Below, piece after piece: positions 1 to 6,164 of a stretch of DNA of 10,543 nt (positions are counted from its first letter, which is position 1; every line of letters begins with the position of its first letter). The notes beneath the pieces are model-generated. The model worked only from the letters and a program-made list of their open reading frames with translations. It was not told the origin of the DNA and made no database searches. Origin of the DNA: JBDSZL01 sp039925145 (lineage in GTDB: Bacteria > Acidobacteriota > Vicinamibacteria > Vicinamibacterales > SCN-69-37); contig JBDSZL010000074.1 in assembly GCA_039925145.1 (NCBI GenBank), forward strand, positions 1 to 10,543. Direction: 5' to 3'. Made by a program: the position numbers and the translations under genes.

Positions 1-35
1 CCCAAGCCCCAAGCCCCGAGCCCCGAGCCCCGAGC
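1..35. repeat. Heptanucleotide tandem repeat, G4-like on minus strand
   Basis: Five perfect-phase 7-base units of the form CCCRAGC fill this stretch: two CCCAAGC units, then three CCCGAGC units. The array may continue left of the window. It ends six bases before the trxB stop codon. Read on the minus strand, which is the strand of the trxB message, it gives four GGGG runs and one GGG run separated by three-base CTC or CTT loops. That pattern fits a G-quadruplex. It would lie in the 3' untranslated region of the trxB transcript. Whether it folds or has any role is inference. Confidence 0.85.
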
Positions 36-41
36 CGCCCC

Positions 42-977
42 TCAGTGTCCGAGATGTTCGAGAAATCGCTCGGCGTCGATCGCGGCCATGCAGCCGGAGC
101 CGGCCGCGGTGATCGCCTGACGGTAGACATGGTCCTGGACGTCGCCGCACGCGTAGACGCCCGGGATCTTCGTTCTCGGCCCCTCGGTGGTGACGAGGTA
201 CCCGTTCTCGTCCATGTCGAGCTGGCCCGTGAACAGGCTCGTGTTGGGCGTGTGACCGATGGCGACGAACATGCCGTCGATCGGCAACTCCTTCTCGACA
301 CCCGTCTTCAGATTGCGGAGCAGCACCGACGAGAGCGCGCCGGCGTCCGGATCCCGTACATCGAGCACTTCGGTATCCCACTCGAACGCGATCTTCGGGT
401 TCGCGAATGCTTTGTCCTGCATGATCTTGGACGCACGCAGCGTGTCACGCCGGTGAATCAGCGTCACACTCGACGCGAACCGGGTCAGAAAGATCGCTTC
501 TTCGACCGCCGAATCGCCGCCGCCGATCACCGCGATGGGGCGCCCGCGGAAGAAGAAGCCGTCGCATGTGGCGCAGGTGGACACCCCGTGCCCCATCAGG
601 GCGCGCTCAGACGGCAGGCCCAGCAGACGCGCCGACGCCCCGGTGGAGATGATCACGCTGCGGGCGGTGACTGCCCCCTCTTCGGTGATGATCTCGAACG
701 GATGCGTGTTCAGGTTCACCTTGGTCACCTGACCGCGCTGCATCACGGCGCCAAACCGTTCGGCCTGCGCACGCATGTTGGCCATGAGGTCGGGCCCCAT
801 GATCCCATCCTGGAACCCGGGGAAATTCTCGACAGCCGTGGTGATCATGAGCTGCCCGCCAGCCTCCAGCCCCTCGATCACGAGGGGCCGAAGATTGGCG
901 CGAGCAGTGTAGAGGGCGGCGGTCAGTCCGGCTGGCCCGGATCCGATGATGACGACTTTGTGAGGGGAGTCAGGCAT
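42..977 (-). CDS. trxB: Thioredoxin reductase (NADPH)
   Basis: A 311-residue FAD- and NADPH-dependent enzyme that passes electrons from NADPH to oxidised thioredoxin in the cytoplasm. The FAD-binding GSGPAG is at residues 12-17, and the ENFPGF segment typical of bacterial TrxB is at 50-55. The redox-active pair is in CATC at 135-138. The NADPH domain shows GGGDSA at 152-157, and HRRDTLRA at 175-182 carries basic residues suited to the 2'-phosphate of NADPH. A C-terminal ACGDVQD followed by a Q-A-containing stretch closes the FAD site. Length and motif spacing match the low-molecular-weight class (E. coli TrxB has 321 residues, cysteines at about 136 and 139). It starts at ATG 11 bases after the trxA stop with no strong Shine-Dalgarno, which suggests translational coupling. 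The gene is intact. Confidence 0.97.
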   Translation of the reverse strand: MPDSPHKVVIIGSGPAGLTAALYTARANLRPLVIEGLEAGGQLMITTAVENFPGFQDGIMGPDLMANMRAQAERFGAVMQRGQVTKVNLNTHPFEIITEEGAVTARSVIISTGASARLLGLPSERALMGHGVSTCATCDGFFFRGRPIAVIGGGDSAVEEAIFLTRFASSVTLIHRRDTLRASKIMQDKAFANPKIAFEWDTEVLDVRDPDAGALSSVLLRNLKTGVEKELPIDGMFVAIGHTPNTSLFTGQLDMDENGYLVTTEGPRTKIPGVYACGDVQDHVYRQAITAAGSGCMAAIDAERFLEHLGH

Positions 978-988
978 GCGTCAGCGAA

Positions 989-1318
989 TCACAGGTGCTT
1001 GTCGACCATCTGCTTCAGCGTACCCTTGTCCACGAGTCCCACGACCTGATCGATGATCTTGCCGTCTTTGAACAACATCACGGTGGGGATGCCACGCACC
1101 ATGTAGCGCATCGTCGTGCTCGGGTTGTCATCGACGTTGAGCTTGCCGACGGCGATCTTGCCGACGTAGTCACCCGCCAGTTGCGTGATCGAGGGCTCCA
1201 TCGCGCGGCACGGCCCGCACCATTCTGCCCAGAAGTCGACCAGCACGGGGGTGGACGACTTGAGCACGTCGCTTTCGAAGTTGCCATCAGTGAACGTCTG
1301 GAGGTTTTCGGATGCCAT
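989..1318 (-). CDS. trxA: Thioredoxin
   Basis: A 109-residue single-domain thioredoxin, the usual length. It reduces disulfides in cytoplasmic proteins such as ribonucleotide reductase and peroxiredoxins, and is re-reduced by TrxB. The active site is WCGPC at residues 33-37, preceded by VDFWAE. The conserved cis-proline is in GIPT (Pro78), followed by VMLFKDGK and the C-terminal helix. It has no signal peptide. It lies 33 bases downstream of the glgA stop and 11 bases upstream of the trxB start, so trxA and trxB almost certainly share a transcript. A purine-rich GGGTAGAGAG upstream of the ATG can serve as a modest ribosome binding site. The adjacent trxA-trxB order supports a dedicated electron pair. 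Confidence 0.97.
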   Translation of the reverse strand: MASENLQTFTDGNFESDVLKSSTPVLVDFWAEWCGPCRAMEPSITQLAGDYVGKIAVGKLNVDDNPSTTMRYMVRGIPTVMLFKDGKIIDQVVGLVDKGTLKQMVDKHL

Positions 1319-1351
1319 GGTACGTCTCTCTACCCTTTCGAATGCGGCTTC

Positions 1352-2824
1352 TCAGCCTCCGCCACGGTTGACGGCGGCCTCGCGAGCCCGTCGATACACT
1401 TTGACATATTCTTTTGCGGACGTCTGCCAGGAGTGGTCGGCGGCCATGCCGTGCTGCATCAGCATGCGCCACGCAGCCCGATCGCGATACACCCGCGTGG
1501 CCTGCCGCACGGTGCGAATCAAGGCCTCGGCCGAGCACTCGCGCATCTTGAAGCCATTGGCCCGTCTGGACCTGCCGCTGTACCCCCGCACCGTGTCTTC
1601 GAGCCCGCCCACCGCCGTGACGACCGGCACCGTGCCGTAGCGCAGGCTGTACATCTGGTTGAGTCCACAGGGCTCGAACTTCGAGGGCATGAGGAAGAGG
1701 TCTGCGCCGGCTTCGACCAGATGCGCCAGGGGCTCGCTGAACCCGACGTGCACGGCGATGCGCGAGGGAAAACGCGCCGCGAATTCCCGCAGAAACACCT
1801 CGTAGGTCTTGTCGCCCATCCCCACGAAGACCCAGCTGGCATCCAGATTGGCGAGCGATGATGCCGCCTCGCGGATGATGTCGAGCCCCTTCTGCTCGAC
1901 CAGCCGCGAGACCATCCCCACGATCGGCCGCGCTACCGCGTCGTCGCCCACCGCAAGATGGAAGCGCTCGAGGAGCGCCCGTTTGCAGGCGGCCTTCCCC
2001 GTCAGATCGTCTGAGTCGAAGTGCGCTGGCAGATACGGATCGCGCTGCGGGTTCCACACGTCGGTGTCGATGCCATTGAGAATCCCGACGTAGCGGGCGG
2101 GACGCAGGCTCAGCAGCCCCTCGAGGCCAAAGCCGAACTCCGGCAGGAGCGTTTCGCGCGCGTAGGTGGGGCTTACCGTCGTGATGAAGTCGCTGTAGGC
2201 AATGCCGCTCTTCAGCAAGCTGAACTGACCGAAGAACTCGCCCCGATCCATGTGAAATGCAGACCAGGGCAGTCCGAGCGCCGGCACCGTCTCGCGCGCG
2301 AACAGCCCCTGATACGCGATGTTGTGGATCGTGAAGACCAGACCCATCTGGGCGAGCCGGCCATAGCGGTCGGGCATGGTGTGGAGCAGCGTCGGCGCCA
2401 GCCCGGCCTGCCAGTCGTGGGCGTGAAGAATGTCGAACGGGCGCTCGGGAGGCTCATCCAGCGCGACTTCGAGCGCGGCAGCCGACAGGATCCCGAACCG
2501 TTCCGCGTTATCGGCGTAGTCGACGCCGCCCGCGCCGTAGATTCCCTCGCGTTCGAAGAGGGCTGCGACGTCAACCATGATCAGGCGATGGCCGGCCGAG
2601 AGCTGACTCTCATGAAGAACGGCGTCGTGACCGACGTGGCCCAGCCGGAGATGCCGGCGTTTAGTGGTGCCGGGAGGCGGCGCCACACCTCGATACTTCG
2701 GAAGCACGGTCACGACCTCGTGGCCGAGACGCTCGAGGGCGCTGGGGAGCGCCCCAACGACGTCGGCGAGGCCTCCGGTCTTGGCCCATGGAGATGCCTC
2801 CGACGAGACCATCAGGACTTTCAT
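1352..2824 (-). CDS. glgA: Glycogen (starch) synthase, GT5 family
   Basis: A 490-residue glycosyltransferase family 5 enzyme that adds glucose from ADP-glucose to the non-reducing end of an alpha-1,4-glucan. The N-terminal ADP-glucose loop KTGGLADV is at residues 15-22. HAHDWQAG is at about 134-141, TIHNIAYQG at 165-173, and the ITTVSPTYARE segment near 214. The C-terminal GT-B lobe carries RLVEQKG at about 308-314 with the conserved Arg and Lys, and SKFEPCGLNQ at 381-390 with the catalytic Glu384. Length is close to E. coli GlgA (477 residues). ADP-glucose rather than UDP-glucose is assumed from the bacterial family. The start ATG opens with MKVLMVSSEASPW, standard for GlgA, though the upstream Shine-Dalgarno is weak. 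No other glycogen gene is in the window, so this is an isolated copy beside redox genes. Confidence 0.96.
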   Translation of the reverse strand: MKVLMVSSEASPWAKTGGLADVVGALPSALERLGHEVVTVLPKYRGVAPPPGTTKRRHLRLGHVGHDAVLHESQLSAGHRLIMVDVAALFEREGIYGAGGVDYADNAERFGILSAAALEVALDEPPERPFDILHAHDWQAGLAPTLLHTMPDRYGRLAQMGLVFTIHNIAYQGLFARETVPALGLPWSAFHMDRGEFFGQFSLLKSGIAYSDFITTVSPTYARETLLPEFGFGLEGLLSLRPARYVGILNGIDTDVWNPQRDPYLPAHFDSDDLTGKAACKRALLERFHLAVGDDAVARPIVGMVSRLVEQKGLDIIREAASSLANLDASWVFVGMGDKTYEVFLREFAARFPSRIAVHVGFSEPLAHLVEAGADLFLMPSKFEPCGLNQMYSLRYGTVPVVTAVGGLEDTVRGYSGRSRRANGFKMRECSAEALIRTVRQATRVYRDRAAWRMLMQHGMAADHSWQTSAKEYVKVYRRAREAAVNRGGG

Positions 2825-2859
2825 AGGGCGAGGCCGCCGGGAGGGCGAGTGTGCAGTGG

Positions 2860-2886
2860 AGACGGACTCACGGAACGAGTCAGTCT
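2860..2886. promoter_or_regulatory. Imperfect 10-bp hairpin in glgA leader
   Basis: AGACGGACTC (2860-2869), a seven-base loop, and GAGTCAGTCT (2877-2886) form an inverted repeat with nine of ten positions paired; the single mismatch is G2864 with A2882. It lies 35 bases upstream of the glgA start and about 60 bases after the stop of the preceding peptidase gene. There is no T-run on either side, so a classical intrinsic terminator is unlikely. It could be an operator, a leader RNA hairpin or a Rho-related or processing site. Confidence 0.5.
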
Positions 2887-2944
2887 AACGCGAGAGAAGC
2901 CGCGACGAGACGCGAATTAGGTAGCGCTGCAGAGGGCCGGGCGC

Positions 2945-4039
2945 TTACTTGGCGGCTGCCGCTTCGAACTTCGGCAGCGCGCTGAGCAGGGCCTGGGGCT
3001 GCCCCACCGCCCAGTTGAAGAGGTGGCGGGCCTCCCAGAACCTGACGGTGCTGGAAGCCGCGCCGAGCACGACCACGGCAACTTGTGAGCCCTGCGGGAC
3101 CTGGAGCAGTGTGGCGAGACAGTAGCCCGCCTTCGAGATGAAGCCCGTCTTGCCGCCACGGACGTCCACATCGGTGCCGAGCAGTTTGTTGGTGCTGTGA
3201 ATCTCGAACGTCCGGCGGTTGGTGGTCACTTCGAAGCGCTGCGTGCGAAGAATCGGCGAGAGGCGCTCGTCCGCACCGGCAAACGCCATCAGGTGAGAGA
3301 TGTCATAGGCCGACGAGACGTTACGCGAGTCCAGCCCCGATGGGTCTTCGTAATGGGTGCTGCTGAGCCCGAGGTGCGCGGCCATATCGTTCATCCGGCC
3401 GATGAAGGCCGCGGCGCCCCCTTCTGACGTGCGCGCCAGGACGCGCGCTGCCCCGTTATCCGACGAGATGAGCATCAGATGGAGCAGATCCGCGTACGAG
3501 ATGAGCTCGCCCGCCTGGATGTGGGTGACCGACGCACGGGTCACGTCTGGCGCCGTCACCACGACCTGCTTGCTGAGGTCGGGGTCGTCGGCGATGAAAG
3601 TGACGGCCGTCATGATCTTCGTGAGGCTGGCAATTGACCGCTGGACGCGGGAGTTGTTCTCCCACAGCACATCGCCCGTTTGCGGGTTGTAGACGATGGC
3701 GGCCTCGGCCCTGACCTCGGGAACGAGATTACCGGCCAGGTCGGTCTTGTAGTGAGGCGTCATGGCCTCCTGCTGCTGGCGAGCCAGGGCCGCTGCACGG
3801 GCTTTGGCGAGCGTCGCGGCCCGGGCCATCCGGGCGCGGGATGCGGCGGTCGCGCTGGCCGAAGAGGTCCTTCGCGGTGTCGAGGCAGCAGAGCTCTTGG
3901 ACGCGGACGTGGCCTTGGCAGTGCGGCTGGGGGCCTTTCGAACCGTGCTGCGCGTCTGGGCGGAGGTCGCCACGGGCACTGCCGCGATGACGACCAGGGC
4001 GACTGCGCGAACCAGCCACGCGTGAATTGAACGCCGCAT
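2945..4039 (-). CDS. D-alanyl-D-alanine carboxypeptidase/endopeptidase (peptidase S11)
   Basis: An exported penicillin-binding serine peptidase that trims or cleaves peptidoglycan peptides in the periplasm. Numbered from the ATG at 4039 (364 residues), it has a signal peptide at 1-28 (MRR, a hydrophobic stretch, then ATSAQT). A low-complexity Ala/Ser/Arg/Lys linker follows at about 29-92, then the catalytic domain from about 105. The three signature motifs are present: SLTK (Ser138, Lys141), SDN (193-195) and KTG (297-299). The protein stops about 65 residues after KTG, so it lacks the beta-rich C-terminal domain and membrane anchor of PBP5 and resembles the PBP7 architecture. A TTG nine bases upstream (4048) sits five bases after a GGAGG, and a GTG at 4063 is also in frame, so the exact start is uncertain. 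It leads the gene run toward glgA, 120 bases away. Confidence 0.92.
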   Translation of the reverse strand: MRRSIHAWLVRAVALVVIAAVPVATSAQTRSTVRKAPSRTAKATSASKSSAASTPRRTSSASATAASRARMARAATLAKARAAALARQQQEAMTPHYKTDLAGNLVPEVRAEAAIVYNPQTGDVLWENNSRVQRSIASLTKIMTAVTFIADDPDLSKQVVVTAPDVTRASVTHIQAGELISYADLLHLMLISSDNGAARVLARTSEGGAAAFIGRMNDMAAHLGLSSTHYEDPSGLDSRNVSSAYDISHLMAFAGADERLSPILRTQRFEVTTNRRTFEIHSTNKLLGTDVDVRGGKTGFISKAGYCLATLLQVPQGSQVAVVVLGAASSTVRFWEARHLFNWAVGQPQALLSALPKFEAAAAK

Positions 4040-4114
4040 CTTGACCAAAGCTACCTCCAGCACGCACGGGGTGGAACGCGAGTCCGGGGCCGATCCCTGT
4101 GGTGGAATTCGGTG

Positions 4115-4148
4115 TCGGATAGTACCATCCGAAGTCGTTCACCCGCAA
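4115..4148 (-). promoter_or_regulatory. Candidate sigma70 promoter with overlapping dyad
   Basis: On the minus strand TTGCGG (4148-4143) is followed after 18 bases by TACTAT (4124-4119), a plausible -35/-10 pair pointing toward the peptidase gene, with a start site near 4112 and a leader of about 70 bases. A perfect six-base inverted repeat, TCGGAT (4115-4120) and ATCCGA (4127-4132) with a six-base centre, overlaps the -10 box and could be an operator. Both calls rest on pattern only. Confidence 0.35.
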
Positions 4149-4269
4149 GGGCTAACGGTCGGTATTCAACATCGAGCCACGCGCCCTCAGACCGGTTCGG
4201 CTCTGGCGACGGGCACCGTAGGCTCCTATCCACTGTATCGGCGTCTGATGCGGCGAAGCGGAGGGGTAC

Positions 4270-4830
4270 ATGCAGGAAGATTTGGCACTGGCAGAATACA
4301 CGGCGTTGCGGGCGACTATCAGGGAACGGGGAACGCTCCGGTCTGCGGTGGCGGCCCTCACCTTTCTGCTGTGGGCCGGACTCGCCCTGGCGGTCGCGCT
4401 GTTCACGGCTGCGCCACTGCTGGTGCTCCTGCCGCTCGCGGCGCTAGCGGGCGGTTTTGAAACCGTCCTCGGTCTGCACGTCGGCGTGGAGCGCGTCGGC
4501 CGGTTCATCCAGGCGCGCTATGAGCTTTCATCTGCCAGCCTGCCGGGTTGGGAACACGCCGCCATGGAGTTTGGCCTCTCCACACGCGCCGGGCTAGCCC
4601 TTGACCCATTGTTTTCGGCCCTGTTTGCCGGCAGCACCGCTCTCAATCTGCTGCTGGCTGCTCGCGCGGGATTCGACGTGCACGCCGTGCGGGGCGTTGG
4701 GATTCTCGTGGTGGTCACCGTAGCCCACGCGCTCCTGCTCCTTCGCATCTGGACGGGTCGGCGGTTCGCCGCAACGCAACGCGCCATCGAGCTGGAGCGG
4801 TTCCGCGTCCGTCCTCCAAAGGCAGACTAA
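4270..4830 (+). CDS. Hypothetical four-helix integral membrane protein
   Basis: A 186-residue protein that I do not recognise. A charged N-terminal segment (residues 1-24, with EYTALRATIRERG) is followed by two closely spaced hydrophobic segments at about 25-46 and 48-68. An amphipathic middle part (70-110) contains VERVGRFIQARYE and PGWEHAAMEFG. Two more hydrophobic segments at about 113-133 and 142-162 precede a basic cytoplasmic-type tail ending in RVRPPKAD. There is no cleavable signal peptide. The ATG is five bases after a GGAGG, a strong start. It diverges from the peptidase gene and is followed by a long gene-poor stretch, so it is probably monocistronic. No catalytic motif is visible. 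A membrane location is well supported; any role is unknown. Confidence 0.85.
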   Translation: MQEDLALAEYTALRATIRERGTLRSAVAALTFLLWAGLALAVALFTAAPLLVLLPLAALAGGFETVLGLHVGVERVGRFIQARYELSSASLPGWEHAAMEFGLSTRAGLALDPLFSALFAGSTALNLLLAARAGFDVHAVRGVGILVVVTVAHALLLLRIWTGRRFAATQRAIELERFRVRPPKAD

Positions 4831-5270
4831 TCCATCCTTTCGGTCACACAATCCAAGCACCACCACTTACAAAAGTGGGTCGTGGGTTGCTGTCTCGAGA
4901 CGAATGACAGATTTACGCCGCAAAAACAGAGAGCCGCGATTCTGGCCGTACGCGCCGCGCCTGCCAACTGTGGGCATGCCGATTGCACATTGGCGTAATC
5001 GAGGTTCACATGAGTCTGGTTCGGCTGCTCGGGTTCTCGACACTCCACTGCGGCTGCGTCTGCGGCCGCTACAGGGATGTCGGCAGCAATCGCGAGATTA
5101 AGTACATCGAAGAAAAAGGACAGAGCTGCGGCCAAGCCGGACACCAGAGAAATCAGCCGGTGAGCCCCGACCGCGTTGCTCACGGGTTTCAGGGCGTCGG
5201 CCGAGCATCCTGACCGCCTGAACCCACCCCCCCTGCAACGCCCTGTACTTTCAGGGCGATTCGACCGACA
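4831..5270. other. 440-base stretch without a convincing gene
   Basis: No reading frame here looks like a real gene. A minus-strand frame stays open from 5321 to 4827 (164 codons), but its start lies inside the methyltransferase gene, its first 50 residues are unstructured Arg/Gly/Ser sequence, and it is unusually rich in Cys and Trp near its end. One internal part resembles a membrane helix, so a decayed gene is possible. The stretch holds a small hairpin, CCACTT (4863-4868) with AAGTGG (4873-4878), 33 bases after the preceding stop codon and without a T-run. A ten-base direct repeat TTTCAGGGCG occurs at 5187-5196 and 5249-5258; the second copy forms half of the hairpin at 5239-5258. Confidence 0.5.
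5239..5258. promoter_or_regulatory. Perfect 7-bp hairpin upstream of methyltransferase
   Basis: CGCCCTG (5239-5245), a six-base loop TACTTT, and CAGGGCG (5252-5258) form a perfect stem that ends 12 bases before the first in-frame ATG of the methyltransferase at 5271. No Shine-Dalgarno is visible between hairpin and ATG. The dyad could be an operator, for example for autoregulation, or a leader structure near the translation start. It is not a classical terminator because no T-run follows. Confidence 0.4.
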
Positions 5271-6164
5271 ATGGGAGCGATGGCCCTGGCCCTCCGATCC
5301 CCTCGCGCGTCCTATCTGCACACTGAGCTCGTCGTCGGTCCGTCGACCCTGAGGTTCTATCTCGGCGACAGCCTCGACGTGCTACCCACGCTCACGCCCG
5401 CGTCGGTGGGTGTCATCGTCACATCACCGCCCTACAACATCGGCGTGAAGTACCGGAGCTATCAGGACGACCTGCCGCGCCGCGAGTATCTGAACTGGAC
5501 CGATCGCTGGCTGCGAGCCGCCTCGAAAATCGTGATGCCCTCGGCGTCGTTGTTCCTCAACGTCGGGGCAAAGCCCACGGACCCGTGGATTCCGCTCGAG
5601 GTGGCACAAGTCGCACGCCGCCACTTCAAACTGCAGAACACGATTCACTGGGTGAAGTCGATCGCGATCGACAGGGACGCGGCGGGCCAGGCCGCTGGTC
5701 TGGACCGTGACATGGCTGTCGGCCACTACAAACCGATCAACAGTGATCGGTTCGTGAACGACTGCCACGAGTTCATTTTTCACTTCACGCCCGGAGGCCG
5801 GACCCGCCTGGATCGGCGCGCCGTGGGAGTGCCCTATCAGGATCGATCGAACATCAAGCGGTGGGCGGCGGCCGGCGAGGGGCTTCGTTGCCGCGGCAAC
5901 ACGTGGTTCATTCCCTACGAGACGATTCAGAGCCGCGACCGCGATCGACCGCACCCCGCGTCGTTTCCGCCGAAAGTGCCGGAGCAATGCATCCGCCTGC
6001 ACGGCATCGACAGGGCGACCACGGTGCTCGATCCGTTTCTGGGGCTCGGCTCGAGCGCCGTGGCCGCGGCCAGACTGGGCCTGGATTTCGCTGGAATCGA
6101 AATGGACGAGTACTACCTGGACGAAGCGGTGCGCCGCGTGCGGGCGCTCGCCGGCGGCGCCTGA
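5271..6164 (+). CDS. Site-specific DNA amino-methyltransferase (N4-cytosine or N6-adenine), beta-type order
   Basis: A 297-residue S-adenosylmethionine-dependent DNA methyltransferase. The catalytic motif IV is TSPPYN at residues 51-56, and the AdoMet-binding motif I is DPFLGLGSS at 254-262, followed by GIEMDEYY. Catalytic motif before AdoMet motif is the beta-class order. The middle region carries KPINSDRFVNDCHEFIFHFT (154-173), VGVPYQDRSNIKRW, RCRGNTWFIPYETI and HPASFPPKVPEQCIRLHG, which fit a well-spread family of solitary and restriction-linked methyltransferases. TSPPY leans toward N4-cytosine but does not exclude N6-adenine. The motif I loop has Leu-Gly-Ser-Ser instead of the usual Ser-Gly-Thr-Thr. 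The start is unsure: ATG codons at 5271 and 5280 both lack a good ribosome binding site. No restriction enzyme gene is adjacent, so it looks orphan. Its TGA directly abuts the convergent neighbour's stop. Confidence 0.93.
   Translation: MGAMALALRSPRASYLHTELVVGPSTLRFYLGDSLDVLPTLTPASVGVIVTSPPYNIGVKYRSYQDDLPRREYLNWTDRWLRAASKIVMPSASLFLNVGAKPTDPWIPLEVAQVARRHFKLQNTIHWVKSIAIDRDAAGQAAGLDRDMAVGHYKPINSDRFVNDCHEFIFHFTPGGRTRLDRRAVGVPYQDRSNIKRWAAAGEGLRCRGNTWFIPYETIQSRDRDRPHPASFPPKVPEQCIRLHGIDRATTVLDPFLGLGSSAVAAARLGLDFAGIEMDEYYLDEAVRRVRALAGGA

Noticed and set aside
45..1049. Plus-strand open frame of 334 codons across trxB
   Set aside because: It is antisense to the clear trxB motifs and has Arg/His/Asp-rich composition typical of GC-rich shadow frames. 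Similar long frames opposite trxA, glgA and the methyltransferase were dropped for the same reason.
4892..4901. Perfect 10-base palindrome GTCTCGAGAC
   Set aside because: About ten perfect 10-base palindromes are expected by chance in a window this size, and no nearby promoter feature gives it meaning.
4827..5321. Minus-strand 164-codon frame as a real gene
   Set aside because: It starts inside the methyltransferase coding region, has no ribosome binding site that I can see, and its composition changes abruptly. A decayed remnant remains possible, so the stretch is listed as gene-poor instead.
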